A stretch of 64,000 nt of DNA from Streptomyces longispororuber (GCF_014656095.1 NZ_BNBT01000009.1:44440-108439); one strand, 5' to 3'; shown: positions 25,458-34,627, numbered from the stretch's first letter. The notes: generated from the letters alone by a model not told the origin. Program-made: numbers and translations.

Positions 25458-26423
25458 GTGTCCACACCTGCTTCGACGCCGGGAACCGAACGCGCCGAGC
25501 CCTCGGGCACCGCCGCCCGCGCCCGCGGTCTGACCAAGGCGTACGGTGCGGGCGAGACCGCGGTGCTCGCGCTCGACGCGGTGGACGTGGACATCGCCCG
25601 GCGGCGGTTCACGGCCGTGATGGGGCCCTCCGGCTCCGGCAAGTCCACGCTGATGCACACCCTCGCCGGGCTCGACTCGGTGTCCGCGGGCCAGGTGTGG
25701 CTGGGCGACACCGAGATCACCGGGCTGAAGGAGCGCGAGCTGACGCGGCTCAGGCGGGACCGCGTGGGGTTCATGTTCCAGTCGTTCAACCTGATACCGA
25801 CGCTCAGCGCCCGCGAGAACATCACCCTGCCCATGGACATCGCGGGCCGGCGCCCCGACCCCGAGTGGCTGGAACACGTCATCGACACGCTCGGGCTGCG
25901 CGACCGGCTCCGCCACCGGCCCGCGCAGTTGTCCGGCGGCCAGCAGCAGCGCGTCGCCTGTGCCCGGGCCCTGGCCGCCCGGCCGGAGCTGATCTTCGCG
26001 GACGAGCCGACCGGCAACCTCGACTCGCGGGCCGGCCTGGAAGTCCTCGGCTTCCTGCGCGAAGCCGTGGACGCGCTCGGCCAGACGGTGGTGATGGTGA
26101 CGCACGACCCGGGCGCGGCCGCCCACTCCGACGTGGTGCTGTTCCTCGCCGACGGGCGGATCGTGGACGAGATGGCCGCGCCGACGGCCGAGGCGGTCCT
26201 GGAGCGCATGAAGCGCTTCGACACCTCGCAGGGCACCGCCCGCGCCACCGGGACCGCGCCCGCTGCCGCCCCCGGGAACCCGGGCCACGACTCCGTACGT
26301 ACGGACCCCGGAGCGCGCGGCGCTTCCCCCGGCCCCGCACCCGGCGCCACTGCCCCACCACCCGCCCCTCCCGCCCCTGAGGCCCACGCCGCTCCCCCGG
26401 ACGCCGAACCGCGCGAGGACTGA
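25458..26423 (+). CDS. ABC transporter ATP-binding protein (MacB/LolD type)
   Basis: 321 residues from the GTG at 25458, with GGGAGG nine bases upstream. Walker A is GPSGSGKST, then Q-loop FMFQSFNLIPTLSARENI, signature LSGGQQQRVACARALA, Walker B LIFADEPTGNLD and the switch His in VTHDPGAAAHSD. It is of the class that energises FtsX/MacB-type permeases. The last ~80 residues after MKRFDTSQ form an Ala/Pro/Gly-rich disordered tail not needed for the fold. It is followed 10 bp later by its permease. Confidence 0.96.
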   Translation: MSTPASTPGTERAEPSGTAARARGLTKAYGAGETAVLALDAVDVDIARRRFTAVMGPSGSGKSTLMHTLAGLDSVSAGQVWLGDTEITGLKERELTRLRRDRVGFMFQSFNLIPTLSARENITLPMDIAGRRPDPEWLEHVIDTLGLRDRLRHRPAQLSGGQQQRVACARALAARPELIFADEPTGNLDSRAGLEVLGFLREAVDALGQTVVMVTHDPGAAAHSDVVLFLADGRIVDEMAAPTAEAVLERMKRFDTSQGTARATGTAPAAAPGNPGHDSVRTDPGARGASPGPAPGATAPPPAPPAPEAHAAPPDAEPRED

Positions 26424-26433
26424 GGGGACCGCC

Positions 26434-29001
26434 GTGCTGAAGGCCACGCTCCGCAGCTTCCTCGCGCACAAGGGGAGGCTCGCCCTCTCCGCGCTCGCCG
26501 TGATCCTCTCGGTGGCGTTCGTCGCGGGCAGCCTGATCTTCTCCGACACCGTCAACCGCACCTTCGACCGGCTCTTCGCGTCCACCTCCGCCGACGTCGC
26601 GGTGTCGCCCAAGGACGACGGCCTCGACGAGAGCCTGCCGACCGGGCGCACCCCGACGCTGCCCGCGCGCGTCGCGCGGCAGGTGGCGAAGGTCGACGGC
26701 GTCGCCGCCACGTACGTCGACGTGTCCGTGGAGAACGTCACCGTCGTCGACGGCGACAACGAACCGGTCGGCCCGACGACCGGCGCCCCCACGGTCGCCG
26801 TGAACTGGTACAAGAGCGAGCGCAGCCCCGTCGAGCTGACGTCGGGGCACGCCCCGCGCGGCCCCGGCCAGGCGCTGATCGACGCGGACACGGCCGACAA
26901 GCGGGACGTGGGGATCGGCGACACCCTGCGCGTGCTCGCCGCGCCCGGCTCCTTCGAGGTGAAGGTCGTCGGCATCGCCACGTTCCGCACCACCAACCCC
27001 GGTGCCGCGCTCGTCTTCCTGGACACGCGGGTCGCGCAGACCGCGCTGCTCGGTGACGAGGACGCGGCGACGAGCATCGCGGTGGACGCGGCGACCGGCG
27101 TCAGCGACGCGGAGCTCAAGCGGCGCATCGCCGCCGAGCTCGGTCCGGCGTACGAGTTGAAGACGGCCGACGAACAGGCCGAGTCCGCCGCGGCCGAGCT
27201 CGGCGGGTTCCTGGACGTCGTCAAGTACGTCATGCTCGGCTTCGCCGGGGTCGCCGTGCTCGTCGGCGTCTTCCTGATCGTCAACACCTTCTCCATGCTC
27301 ATCGCGCAGCGCACCCGTGAACTGGGGCTGCTGCGTGCGCTCGGCGCCGACCGCCGGCAGGTGCGCCGCTCCGTGCTCATCGAGGCCGTGCTGCTCGGCG
27401 TGGTCGGCGCGACGCTCGGGCTCGGCGCGGGCATCGGCCTCGCCGCCGCGCTGATCGAGCTGATGGGCCTGCTGGGCATGAACCTGAAGTCCACGGAGAT
27501 GGTCATCGGCTGGCCCACGCCCGTCGTCTCGTACGCCGTCGGGGTCGGCGTCACTTTCGTCGCGGCCTATCTGCCGGCGCGCCGGGCCGCGCGGGTCTCG
27601 CCGATGGCGGCGCTGGCGGACGCCGAGATCGCCGGGGTGGGGCGGCCGCTGCGGCTGCGGGCGGTCGTCGGCGCGGTCGTCGGGGCGGCCGGTGTCCTCG
27701 CGCTCGTGGGCTGCGCGACGGCGGACAGGACGGCCACCTCGGCCTCGCTGCTCGGCCTCGGCGTGGTGCTCACGCTCGTCGCCACCGTCGTCGCGGGCCC
27801 GCTGCTCGTCCGCCCCGTCATCCGTGTCCTTGGCGGTGCCTTCCCCGCCGTCTTCGGCTCCGTGGGCCGGATGAGCCAGCGCAACGCGCTGCGCAACCCG
27901 CGCCGCACGGGCGCCACGGCGGCCGCCCTCATGGTGGGACTCGCCCTGGTCGGCGGCCTGTCGGTGGCGAGCGCCTCGATGACCAAGTCGTTCGACGAGC
28001 AGATCGACAAGACGCTGGGCGCCGACTTCGTGGTGCAGAGCGGCAGTTGGCTGCCGTTCCCGGCGGAGGTCACCGCCGCGGTGCGGGACACCGAGGGCGC
28101 GGACACGGTCGTACGCAACCGTTTCACGCCCCTGGAGCTGCGGATGCCGGACGGCAGGACCGTGAAGTCGACGGCCGCGGGCTACGAGAAGGACCTCGAC
28201 GAGGTCGTCAACGTGACCTACGCCGAGGGGGACACCGCACGGGCGCTGGCCGCCGGGCACATCGCCATGGACCAGGACTTCGCCGAGGACCACGGCGTAC
28301 GCGTCGGCACCGTGCTGCCCGTGCGGTTCCCGAAGGGGCGCGCGGCGGAGCTGACGGTCGGCGCCCTCACCGACCAGGACACCGCGGAGGGCCCCGGCAT
28401 GAGCGGCGGCCTCTTCATGGGGCTCGGCACGCTGGAGAAGTACGTGCCCGACGGCCAGGACACCGCCGTGTACGTCAACGCGGCCGAGGGCACCGGCGCC
28501 GGGACGCTGCGCGACCGGCTCGACGCCGCACTCGACCCGTACCCGCAGGTCCAGGTCCGCGACCAGGCCGACTACAAGGAGCTGATCCGCGAACAGATCG
28601 CCGTGATGCTGTACCTCGTGTACGCGCTGCTCGGCCTCGCGATCATCATCGCCGTGCTCGGCGTGGTCAACACCCTGGCCCTGTCGGTCGTCGAGCGCAC
28701 CCGGGAGATCGGGCTGCTGCGCGCGATCGGGCTCGCCCGGCGGCAACTGCGGCGCATGATCCGGCTGGAGTCGGTGGTCATCGCGGTGTTCGGCGCGGTG
28801 CTCGGGATCGCGCTGGGGCTGGTGTGGGGGGTGTCGACGCAGCAGGTCCTGGCGTTGCAGGGGCTGAAGGCGTTCGCGGTGCCGTGGTCGACGGTCGTGG
28901 CCGTGGTGGTCGGCTCGGTGGTGGTGGGCATCGTGGCGGCGCTGCTGCCGGCGCTGCGGGCCTCGCGCATGAACGTCCTGGAGGCGATCGCGCACGAGTA
29001 G
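26434..29001 (+). CDS. ABC transporter permease, FtsX/MacB family
   Basis: 855 residues from a GTG at 26434. An N-terminal helix (ALSALAVILSVAFVAGSLIF) is followed by a periplasmic-type MacB domain. An FtsX three-helix module with the motif FSMLIAQRTRELGLLRALGA (about 285-305), two extra TM segments, a second extracellular domain, and a C-terminal FtsX module (NTLALSVVERTREIGLLRAIG) follow. This two-FtsX layout is typical of large Gram-positive MacB-like permeases that couple ATPase strokes to extracellular events such as lipoprotein or peptide export. The substrate is unknown. It forms an operon with the preceding ATPase. Confidence 0.95.
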   Translation: MLKATLRSFLAHKGRLALSALAVILSVAFVAGSLIFSDTVNRTFDRLFASTSADVAVSPKDDGLDESLPTGRTPTLPARVARQVAKVDGVAATYVDVSVENVTVVDGDNEPVGPTTGAPTVAVNWYKSERSPVELTSGHAPRGPGQALIDADTADKRDVGIGDTLRVLAAPGSFEVKVVGIATFRTTNPGAALVFLDTRVAQTALLGDEDAATSIAVDAATGVSDAELKRRIAAELGPAYELKTADEQAESAAAELGGFLDVVKYVMLGFAGVAVLVGVFLIVNTFSMLIAQRTRELGLLRALGADRRQVRRSVLIEAVLLGVVGATLGLGAGIGLAAALIELMGLLGMNLKSTEMVIGWPTPVVSYAVGVGVTFVAAYLPARRAARVSPMAALADAEIAGVGRPLRLRAVVGAVVGAAGVLALVGCATADRTATSASLLGLGVVLTLVATVVAGPLLVRPVIRVLGGAFPAVFGSVGRMSQRNALRNPRRTGATAAALMVGLALVGGLSVASASMTKSFDEQIDKTLGADFVVQSGSWLPFPAEVTAAVRDTEGADTVVRNRFTPLELRMPDGRTVKSTAAGYEKDLDEVVNVTYAEGDTARALAAGHIAMDQDFAEDHGVRVGTVLPVRFPKGRAAELTVGALTDQDTAEGPGMSGGLFMGLGTLEKYVPDGQDTAVYVNAAEGTGAGTLRDRLDAALDPYPQVQVRDQADYKELIREQIAVMLYLVYALLGLAIIIAVLGVVNTLALSVVERTREIGLLRAIGLARRQLRRMIRLESVVIAVFGAVLGIALGLVWGVSTQQVLALQGLKAFAVPWSTVVAVVVGSVVVGIVAALLPALRASRMNVLEAIAHE

Positions 29002-29250
29002 TGAGGTGGGGCGGGGGTGGGCCTCCTGGGATCGGCGCGTGGGGGTGTGCCTCGCCTCGGGGCGTGCCTGGCCCCGGCGTTCACGTCGTGCCCGCCGCGC
29101 CGGAGTGGCGTACCGCGTGCATACGCCGTGCGCGTACGGGTACCGGCGTGCGCATGAGGGCATGGCGGCGGCGGGCGCGGGACGACGTGGGGCTGTCCGG
29201 ATCGTGGAAACACGGGTGGCGGGAGGAGGCGCGGTGATGAGATGCGGGGC

Positions 29251-29676
29251 ATGAACGACCCACGCATACGCCCCGCCTCGGCCGACGACCTGGACGCGGT
29301 GCTCGCCTTCTGGAAGGTGGCCGCGGAAGGCACCAGCATCAGCGACGACCGTACGGGGGTGGAGCGGCTCGTGGCGCGCGACCCCGAGGCCCTGCTGCTC
29401 GCCGAGTGCGACGGCGACCTCGTGGGCACGGTGATCGCGGGCTTCGACGGCTGGCGCTGCCATCTGTACCGGCTCGCCGTCCACCCGGACCGGCGGCGGC
29501 GCGGCATCGGCTCGGCGCTGCTCACCGCGGCGGAGGAGCGGTTCGCCGCGCTCGGCGGGCGCCGCGCCGACGCGATGGTGCTGGACCGCAACGAGCGGGC
29601 CCACCACACCTGGCACGCCGCCGGGTACGCGCCCGAGCCGCAGTGGAGCCGCTGGGTGAAGCCGCTCCCCGAGTAG
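29251..29676 (+). CDS. GNAT-family N-acetyltransferase
   Basis: 141 residues; an ATG at 29242 is an alternative start. The acetyl-CoA pyrophosphate loop is RRRGIGSALLTAAE (about 80-93), preceded by the strand LYRLAVHPD and followed by NERAHHTWHAAGY, the normal GNAT order. The substrate is unknown. The stop codon (29674-29676) lies inside the first unit of a 17-bp tandem repeat, so the last codons and stop are part of the repeat array. Confidence 0.92.
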   Translation: MNDPRIRPASADDLDAVLAFWKVAAEGTSISDDRTGVERLVARDPEALLLAECDGDLVGTVIAGFDGWRCHLYRLAVHPDRRRRGIGSALLTAAEERFAALGGRRADAMVLDRNERAHHTWHAAGYAPEPQWSRWVKPLPE

Positions 29677-29789
29677 AGCCGATTCCCGCGTGGAGCCACT
29701 TCCCGAGTGGAGCCACTTCCCGAGTGGAGCTACTTCCTGAGTAGAGCCGCTGCCTGAGTAGAGCCGCTGCCTGAGTAGAGCGTCGCACC
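29671..29789. repeat. 17-bp tandem repeat (seven units) spanning the GNAT stop codon
   Basis: Units start at 29671, 29688, 29705, 29722, 29739, 29756 and 29773, each of the form GAGTRGAGCCNCTNCCT. Units 5 and 6 are identical. The first unit supplies the last Glu codon and the TAG stop of the acetyltransferase gene. Confidence 0.92.
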
Positions 29790-29904
29790 GGTGAGCACGG
29801 AAGGTGACGTCGACCACAGAACGTGACGCTCCGCTACTGCTTTGCCGATCCTTTACCATAGAAGAACCTCTGTCACCCCCAACGAAAGGTGTGAGCGTCC
29901 GCCC

Positions 29905-29982
29905 ATGGGCGAGCCTCCCAGTACCCGACATCGCGCATTCACCACGCCCCTGACCGATCATGGGACGGAGGTGACCCGATGA
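29905..29982 (+). CDS. Possible leader peptide upstream of CNNM operon
   Basis: A 25-codon frame starts at an ATG (29905) and ends in a TGA that overlaps the CNNM start as ATGA (29979-29982). It reads MGEPPSTRHRAFTTPL then TDHGTEVTR. The CNNM ribosome binding site (GGAGGTGA) lies inside it. The start sits in a CGCCCATGGGCG palindrome (29900-29911) and has no strong ribosome binding site. Pro-rich leader peptides control Mg2+ transporter genes in enterobacteria; here the idea is inference from position. Confidence 0.35.
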   Translation: MGEPPSTRHRAFTTPLTDHGTEVTR

Positions 29983-31421
29983 CCGAAGTGCTCCTTCTCC
30001 TGGTGGCGGTACTGCTGTCGCTCGCGTGCGGCCTCTTCGTCGCGGCGGAGTTCTCGCTCACGACCGTCGAACGCAGCGAACTGGAGCGTGCGGTCGACCG
30101 CGGCGAGAGCGGCGCCACGAGCGCGCTCAAGGCGGTCAAGAACCTCACGTTCCAGCTCTCCGGCGCGCAGCTCGGCATCACCGTGACCGGCCTGGTCGTC
30201 GGCATGCTGGCCAAACCGGCGATCGGCGACCTCATCGAGGGCCCGCTCGCCGCCGTCGGCGTCCCCGACGGGGCCGCGTCGAGCGTCGCCCTCGTGATCG
30301 GCACGGCGCTCTCCACCGTCTTCCTCATGGTCGTCGGCGAGCTGGTGCCCAAGAACTGGGCGATCTCCTCGCCGCTGCCCATCGCCAAGCGCGTCGCGAC
30401 CTTCCAGCGGGTCTTCAGCGCCGCTTTCCGCCCCTTCATCACGCACCTGAACAACACCGCGAACCGCGCCGTACGCCGTATGGGCCTGGAGCCCGCCGAG
30501 GAGCTGGCCTCCGCGCGCGGCCCCAAGGAGCTCGCGGCCCTCGCCCGGCACTCCGCGAAGGAGGGCGCCCTGGAGGCCGAGGCCGCCGAGCGGTTCATGC
30601 GTACGCTGAACCTCGCCGACCTCACCGCCGAGAACGTGATGACGCCGCGCGTCCAGGTCATGGCCCTGGAGGCCCAGGCCACCTGCCAGGACGTCGCGAA
30701 CGCGACCCGCGCGAGCGGCCTGTCCCGCTTCCCCGTCTACCAGGGCTCGCTCGACCGGGTCGTCGGCGTCGTCCACATCAAGGACGTCATCGCGCTGCCC
30801 GCCGAGCGCAGGCCCCGCGTACCCGTCAGGGAACTCATGCGCGAGCCGCTGCTCGTACCGGAGTCCCTGACCGTCGACCGGCTCCTCGACCGGCTCTCCG
30901 GCAAGCGCACCATGGCCGTCGTCATCGACGAGTACGGCGGCACGGCCGGGGTCGCGACGCTGGAGGACATCGTCGAGGAGGTCGTCGGCGAGGTGCACGA
31001 CGAGCACGACCCGCACGAGACGCCCGACCTGGCCGCCGCCGGCACCGACGCCGACGGCCGGACGCTGTACTCGGCGGACGGCGCCGCCCGCACCGACGAA
31101 CTGGCCCGCGTGGGCCTGCGCGCGCCCGACGGCCCGTACGAGACGCTCGCCGGGCTCGTCGCGACCGAGCTGGGCCGCATCCCCGCCGTCGGCGACCACG
31201 TCGAGGTCGGCGGCTGGCACCTGGAGGTCGTGGACGCCAGCGGCCGCCGCGCCGCGCGCGTGCTGATGCACGCGCCGCCCCCCGAGAACGACGGCGACGG
31301 CGACGGCGACGGGTATGGGCACAGGCACGGGGACGACGCCAGTGATGACGACAGGTCCCGGAAGGCCGCCGGGCGCGGCCTGAAGGCCGGACACGACGGG
31401 AAGGGGGCGGAGGGCCGATGA
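29979..31421 (+). CDS. CNNM/CorC-family protein with CBS pair and CorC_HlyC domain
   Basis: 480 residues, with GGAGGTGA upstream. Residues 1-200 form the DUF21/CNNM membrane domain (LSLACGLFVAAEFSLTTVERSEL, then QLGITVTGLVVGMLAKPAI and GELVPKNWAISSPL). A CBS pair follows (ENVMTPRVQVMAL, SRFPVYQGSLDRVVGVVHIKDV, VVIDEYGGTAGVATLEDIVEE), and then a CorC_HlyC domain (residues about 355-430). The tail is Asp/Gly/His-rich (GDGDGDGYGHRHG). The family mediates Mg2+ efflux or Na+-coupled export. Its end overlaps the next CNNM gene (ATGA). Confidence 0.95.
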   Translation: MTEVLLLLVAVLLSLACGLFVAAEFSLTTVERSELERAVDRGESGATSALKAVKNLTFQLSGAQLGITVTGLVVGMLAKPAIGDLIEGPLAAVGVPDGAASSVALVIGTALSTVFLMVVGELVPKNWAISSPLPIAKRVATFQRVFSAAFRPFITHLNNTANRAVRRMGLEPAEELASARGPKELAALARHSAKEGALEAEAAERFMRTLNLADLTAENVMTPRVQVMALEAQATCQDVANATRASGLSRFPVYQGSLDRVVGVVHIKDVIALPAERRPRVPVRELMREPLLVPESLTVDRLLDRLSGKRTMAVVIDEYGGTAGVATLEDIVEEVVGEVHDEHDPHETPDLAAAGTDADGRTLYSADGAARTDELARVGLRAPDGPYETLAGLVATELGRIPAVGDHVEVGGWHLEVVDASGRRAARVLMHAPPPENDGDGDGDGYGHRHGDDASDDDRSRKAAGRGLKAGHDGKGAEGR

Positions 31422-32431
31422 CCGCCGTCCAGCTACTGATCGGCCTGGCGACGCTCGTCGTCAACGCCTTCTTCGTGGGCGCCGAGTTCGCGCTGATCTC
31501 CGTACGCCGCAGCCAGATCGAGCCCTACGCCGAGGAGGGCGACCGGCGCGCCAAGAGCGTGCTGTGGGGTCTGCAGCACGTCTCCGCGCTGATGGCGGCG
31601 GCGCAGCTCGGCATCACCCTGTGCACCCTGGTGCTCGGTGTCGTCGCCGAACCCGCGATCGCGCACCTCCTTGAGCCGCTGTTCGACGCGGTGGGCGTAC
31701 CGCACGGACTGATCCACCCCATCTCGTTCGTCATCGCGCTGGCCGTGGCGACGTACCTGCACATGCTGCTGGGCGAGATGATCCCGAAGAACGTCGCGCT
31801 CGCCGAGCCGGTGCGCAGCGCGCTGCTCCTCGGCCCGCCGCTGGTGACGCTGGCCCGCGCGGTGCGCCCGCTGGTCTTCACGATCAACGCGTTCGCCAAC
31901 GGCATCCTGAAGCTGCTGCGCGTCGAGACGAAGGACGAGGTCGCGGCCACCTTCTCGGACGCCGAGCTGGCTCGCATGGTGCAGGACTCCAGCGAGGCTG
32001 GGCTCATCGACGACCGCGCGCAGGAACGGCTGCACGACGCCCTTGAGCTGGGCCGCCGCCCGGTGCGGGACGTGGTGCTGCCCCTGGAGCGGGTGGTGTA
32101 CGCCCGCGTCGGCGTCACCCCCGAGCAGTTGGAACGCCTGTCCGCCGAGTCCGGCTTCTCGCGCTTCCCCGTCGTGGACGAGGGCCGGCGCATCGTCGGC
32201 TATCTGCACGTGAAGGACGCTCTGGAGGTGACGCCGCGCGACCTGCCGTTCCGGGTGGCGGACATGCGGCAGATCGCGCGGGTCCGCGAGACGACGCCGC
32301 TGGACGGCGTGCTCTCCGCCATGCGGGGCAGCCGCACGCACGTGGCAGCCGTCCTCGGCGCCGACGGCCGCCTGGCCGGGATGGTCACCATGGAGGACGT
32401 GCTGCGGGAGCTGTTCGGGCAGCCGGTGTGA
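31418..32431 (+). CDS. CNNM-family protein with CBS pair, no CorC_HlyC domain
   Basis: 337 residues; the ATG overlaps the stop of the preceding paralogue. It has the CNNM membrane domain (VNAFFVGAEFALISVRRSQIE, AAAQLGITLCTLVLGVVAEPAI, LLGEMIPKNVALAEP) and a CBS pair (RDVVLPLERVVYARVG, SRFPVVDEGRRIVGYLHVKDAL, VAAVLGADGRLAGMVTMEDVL), but ends at the second CBS motif without the CorC_HlyC domain. Tandem CNNM genes of long and short type are common in actinobacteria and may form heteromers in the membrane. Confidence 0.95.
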   Translation: MTAVQLLIGLATLVVNAFFVGAEFALISVRRSQIEPYAEEGDRRAKSVLWGLQHVSALMAAAQLGITLCTLVLGVVAEPAIAHLLEPLFDAVGVPHGLIHPISFVIALAVATYLHMLLGEMIPKNVALAEPVRSALLLGPPLVTLARAVRPLVFTINAFANGILKLLRVETKDEVAATFSDAELARMVQDSSEAGLIDDRAQERLHDALELGRRPVRDVVLPLERVVYARVGVTPEQLERLSAESGFSRFPVVDEGRRIVGYLHVKDALEVTPRDLPFRVADMRQIARVRETTPLDGVLSAMRGSRTHVAAVLGADGRLAGMVTMEDVLRELFGQPV

Positions 32432-32835
32432 GGACGCACGGGCCGGCCGCGTGAGAGGCCCTGACCGCGGCGTGTGTGGGGCTCGGCCGCGCTTCCGTCA
32501 CAGGACGGGGGCGCGGCCGTCGCCGTTCGGGGGCTCGGTGGTGGGGCCGGGGTCCGGGACGGGTTCCGCGCCGCTGCCGCTGTCACTGCTGCTGCCGCTG
32601 CTGTCGCTGCCACTGCCGCCGTCGCTGTCGCTGCCGCTGTCGCCGCTGCCGCTGCTGCTGCCGCCGCCACTGCTGCCGTCGCTGCCACTGCCGCTGCCGT
32701 GAGGGCCCGGGGTTCCACGGCTGGGGGTGCCGGGGCCCGAGGTGCCAGGGCTGGAGTGCCGGGCCCGGGGTGTGGGAAAGGTGCCGGCGGCCCCCCGGTC
32801 GTCGGTCGGCGGGGCGCGTTACCATCGATGCCGCC
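32432..32835. other. Intergenic with 135-bp CTG/CCG/TCG microsatellite
   Basis: 32560-32702 is a run of CTGCCG, CTGTCG and CTGCTG units. On the minus strand it reads as Gly/Ser/Asp repeats in an open frame (about 32823 to a stop at 32507) that has no usable start codon. On the plus strand the run would be Leu/Pro/Ser. I find no supportable gene. Confidence 0.6.
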
Positions 32836-33681
32836 ATGGAGATCAATGCCAAGTACACGAGCCTCGTCGCGGTCGGCGACTCCTTCACGGAGGGCATGTC
32901 CGACCTGCTGCCGGACGGCAGCTACCGCGGCTGGGCGGACATCCTGGCCGAGCGCCTCGCCGCCCGCACCCCCGGCTTCCGGTACGCCAACCTGGCCGTG
33001 CGCGGCAAGCTCATCGGGCAGATCGTCGAGGAGCAGGTCGGCATGGCCGCCGCGCTCGGCGCCGACGTGATCACCTTGGTGGGCGGCCTGAACGACACGC
33101 TGCGGCCCAAGTGCGACATGGGCCGCGTACGCGCCCTGCTCGAACAGGCCGTGGAGACCCTCGCCCCGTCCTGCAAGCAGCTCGTCCTGATGCGCAGCCC
33201 GGGCCGCCAAGGCCCCGTCCTGGAACGCTTCCGCCCGCGCATGGAGCAACTGTTCTCGTACGTCGACGACCTCGCGGACCGCCACGGCGCGGTCGTCGTC
33301 GACCTGTACGGGGCGGCGTCCCTCGGCGACCAGCGACTCTGGGACGTGGACCGGCTGCACCTGACGGCGGAGGGGCACCGCAGGGTCGCCGAGGCGGTGT
33401 GGCAGACGCTCGGCCACGCCGCAGAGGAGGACTGGCGGACCCCGCTGCCCCTCGGTGTCCGGCCCGCCTGGGCATCACGGCGCGTCGCCGACGTGCGCTT
33501 CGCCCGGCAGCACCTGGGCCCTTGGATCGGCCGCCGCCTCACCGGCCGCTCCTCCGGCGACGGCCGGACGGGCGCCCACGTGGACCCGACCACGGGCCGC
33601 GCCTTCTGGGTCACGCCGACCGACCACACGAAACCCGGCCCGGTCCAGGACTGGCAGCGCGTGGAGCCGGGCCCGGCCTGA
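32836..33681 (+). CDS. SGNH/GDSL-family hydrolase
   Basis: 281 residues from the ATG at 32836. Block I is AVGDSFTEGMSD (nucleophile Ser near 17), the Gly of block II is in LAVRGKLIGQI, block III is GGLNDTLRP, and block V DRLHLTAEGHRRVAEAV carries the Asp/His pair. The catalytic domain covers about 200 residues. The remaining ~80 (from DWRTPLPLGVRPAWAS) form a basic extension ending WRQ-like without known motif. There is no signal peptide, so it is likely cytoplasmic. The esterase substrate is unknown. Confidence 0.92.
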   Translation: MEINAKYTSLVAVGDSFTEGMSDLLPDGSYRGWADILAERLAARTPGFRYANLAVRGKLIGQIVEEQVGMAAALGADVITLVGGLNDTLRPKCDMGRVRALLEQAVETLAPSCKQLVLMRSPGRQGPVLERFRPRMEQLFSYVDDLADRHGAVVVDLYGAASLGDQRLWDVDRLHLTAEGHRRVAEAVWQTLGHAAEEDWRTPLPLGVRPAWASRRVADVRFARQHLGPWIGRRLTGRSSGDGRTGAHVDPTTGRAFWVTPTDHTKPGPVQDWQRVEPGPA

Positions 33682-33856
33682 GCCCGCGCCCGCCGTCCGT
33701 TCCGCCCGCCCGCCCGACAACCGCGGGGAGGGGGAAGGTCCCACCGGACGATCGGCCGAGGGGAAGGTCCGCCGGAATAGCCGCGAGGAGAGGGCAGTTG
33801 GCGACAAGGCAGTAGTGATCAACTTGCCTCGACGCCCCCACGCCAAGGAACGCCCC

Positions 33857-34627
33857 ATGACCACTCCACCTCCCGTTCCCGGCCCCACCCCCTCCGTCGG
33901 AACCGCTGCGCACGGTTTGCGCGACCGCACCGTCGTCCTGATCGGCGGCGCCTCCGGCATCGGGCTGCGCGTCGCCCACCAGGCGGTGGCGGGCGGGGCC
34001 CGGGTGGTGCTCGGCGGACGGTCCGCAGAACGTCTCGCCACGGCGGCCCGGTCCCTGGGCGACGCGGCGACCTGGCGCACGGTGGACGTCACCGACCGCC
34101 CGTCCCTCGCCGCCTTCTTCGAGCCTTTGGAACGCGTCGACCACCTCCTCACCACAGCGGGCACCTACCAGGTCGGCCCCATGCTGGAGCTGAGCGACGA
34201 AGACGCCGAGAGCCCCTTCGTGTCCAAGTTCTGGGGCCAGTACCACGCCGTGCGGCTCGCCGCGCCCAAGCTCGCGGCCGACGGCTCCGTGGTCCTGATG
34301 TCCGGCGCCGCCGGCGCCCGCCCTCCGGGCCCCGCCCCGGCCTACGCCGCCTGCAACGCCGCCCTCGAAGGCCTCGGCCGCGGCCTCGCCGTCGAACTCG
34401 CCCCCGTCCGCGTCAACGTCGTCTCCCCCGGCACCGTCGACGGCAACCTCTGGCAGGGCCGCCCCGCCGAAGCCCGCGAACAAGCCTTCGCCCAGTACCG
34501 CCGCGACACCCTCCTGCACCGCCTGGCCACCGAGGACGAAATCGCCCACGCCATCCTGTACCTCTTCGGCAACGGCTACACGACGGGCTCGACTGTGTAT
34601 CCGGACGGCGGCTACACCTTGCGCTGA
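33857..34627 (+). CDS. SDR-family oxidoreductase with YxxxN active site
   Basis: 256 residues from the ATG at 33857, with AAGGA upstream. The Rossmann motif is IGGASGIGLRVA (TGxxxGIG type), the cofactor-specificity Arg is in GGRSAERL, the NNAG equivalent is TTAGTYQ, catalytic Ser149 is in VVLMSGAAG, and Tyr163 is in PAYAACNAAL. The catalytic Lys of the YxxxK motif is Asn167. The C-terminal region RVNVVSPGTVDGNLWQG and YTTGSTVYPDGGYTLR is typical. Either the enzyme uses a different proton relay or it is a binding protein. It stands alone, 135 bp before purB. Confidence 0.92.
   Translation: MTTPPPVPGPTPSVGTAAHGLRDRTVVLIGGASGIGLRVAHQAVAGGARVVLGGRSAERLATAARSLGDAATWRTVDVTDRPSLAAFFEPLERVDHLLTTAGTYQVGPMLELSDEDAESPFVSKFWGQYHAVRLAAPKLAADGSVVLMSGAAGARPPGPAPAYAACNAALEGLGRGLAVELAPVRVNVVSPGTVDGNLWQGRPAEAREQAFAQYRRDTLLHRLATEDEIAHAILYLFGNGYTTGSTVYPDGGYTLR

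Noticed and set aside
25879..29961. Minus-strand open frame of 1360 codons
   Set aside because: Antisense shadow of the ABC transporter genes caused by high third-position GC; product is Arg/His/Gly-rich with no domain.
29840..29978. M-box or other known metal riboswitch before the CNNM genes
   Set aside because: The leader is short and lacks the conserved M-box core; only a 12-bp palindrome is evident.
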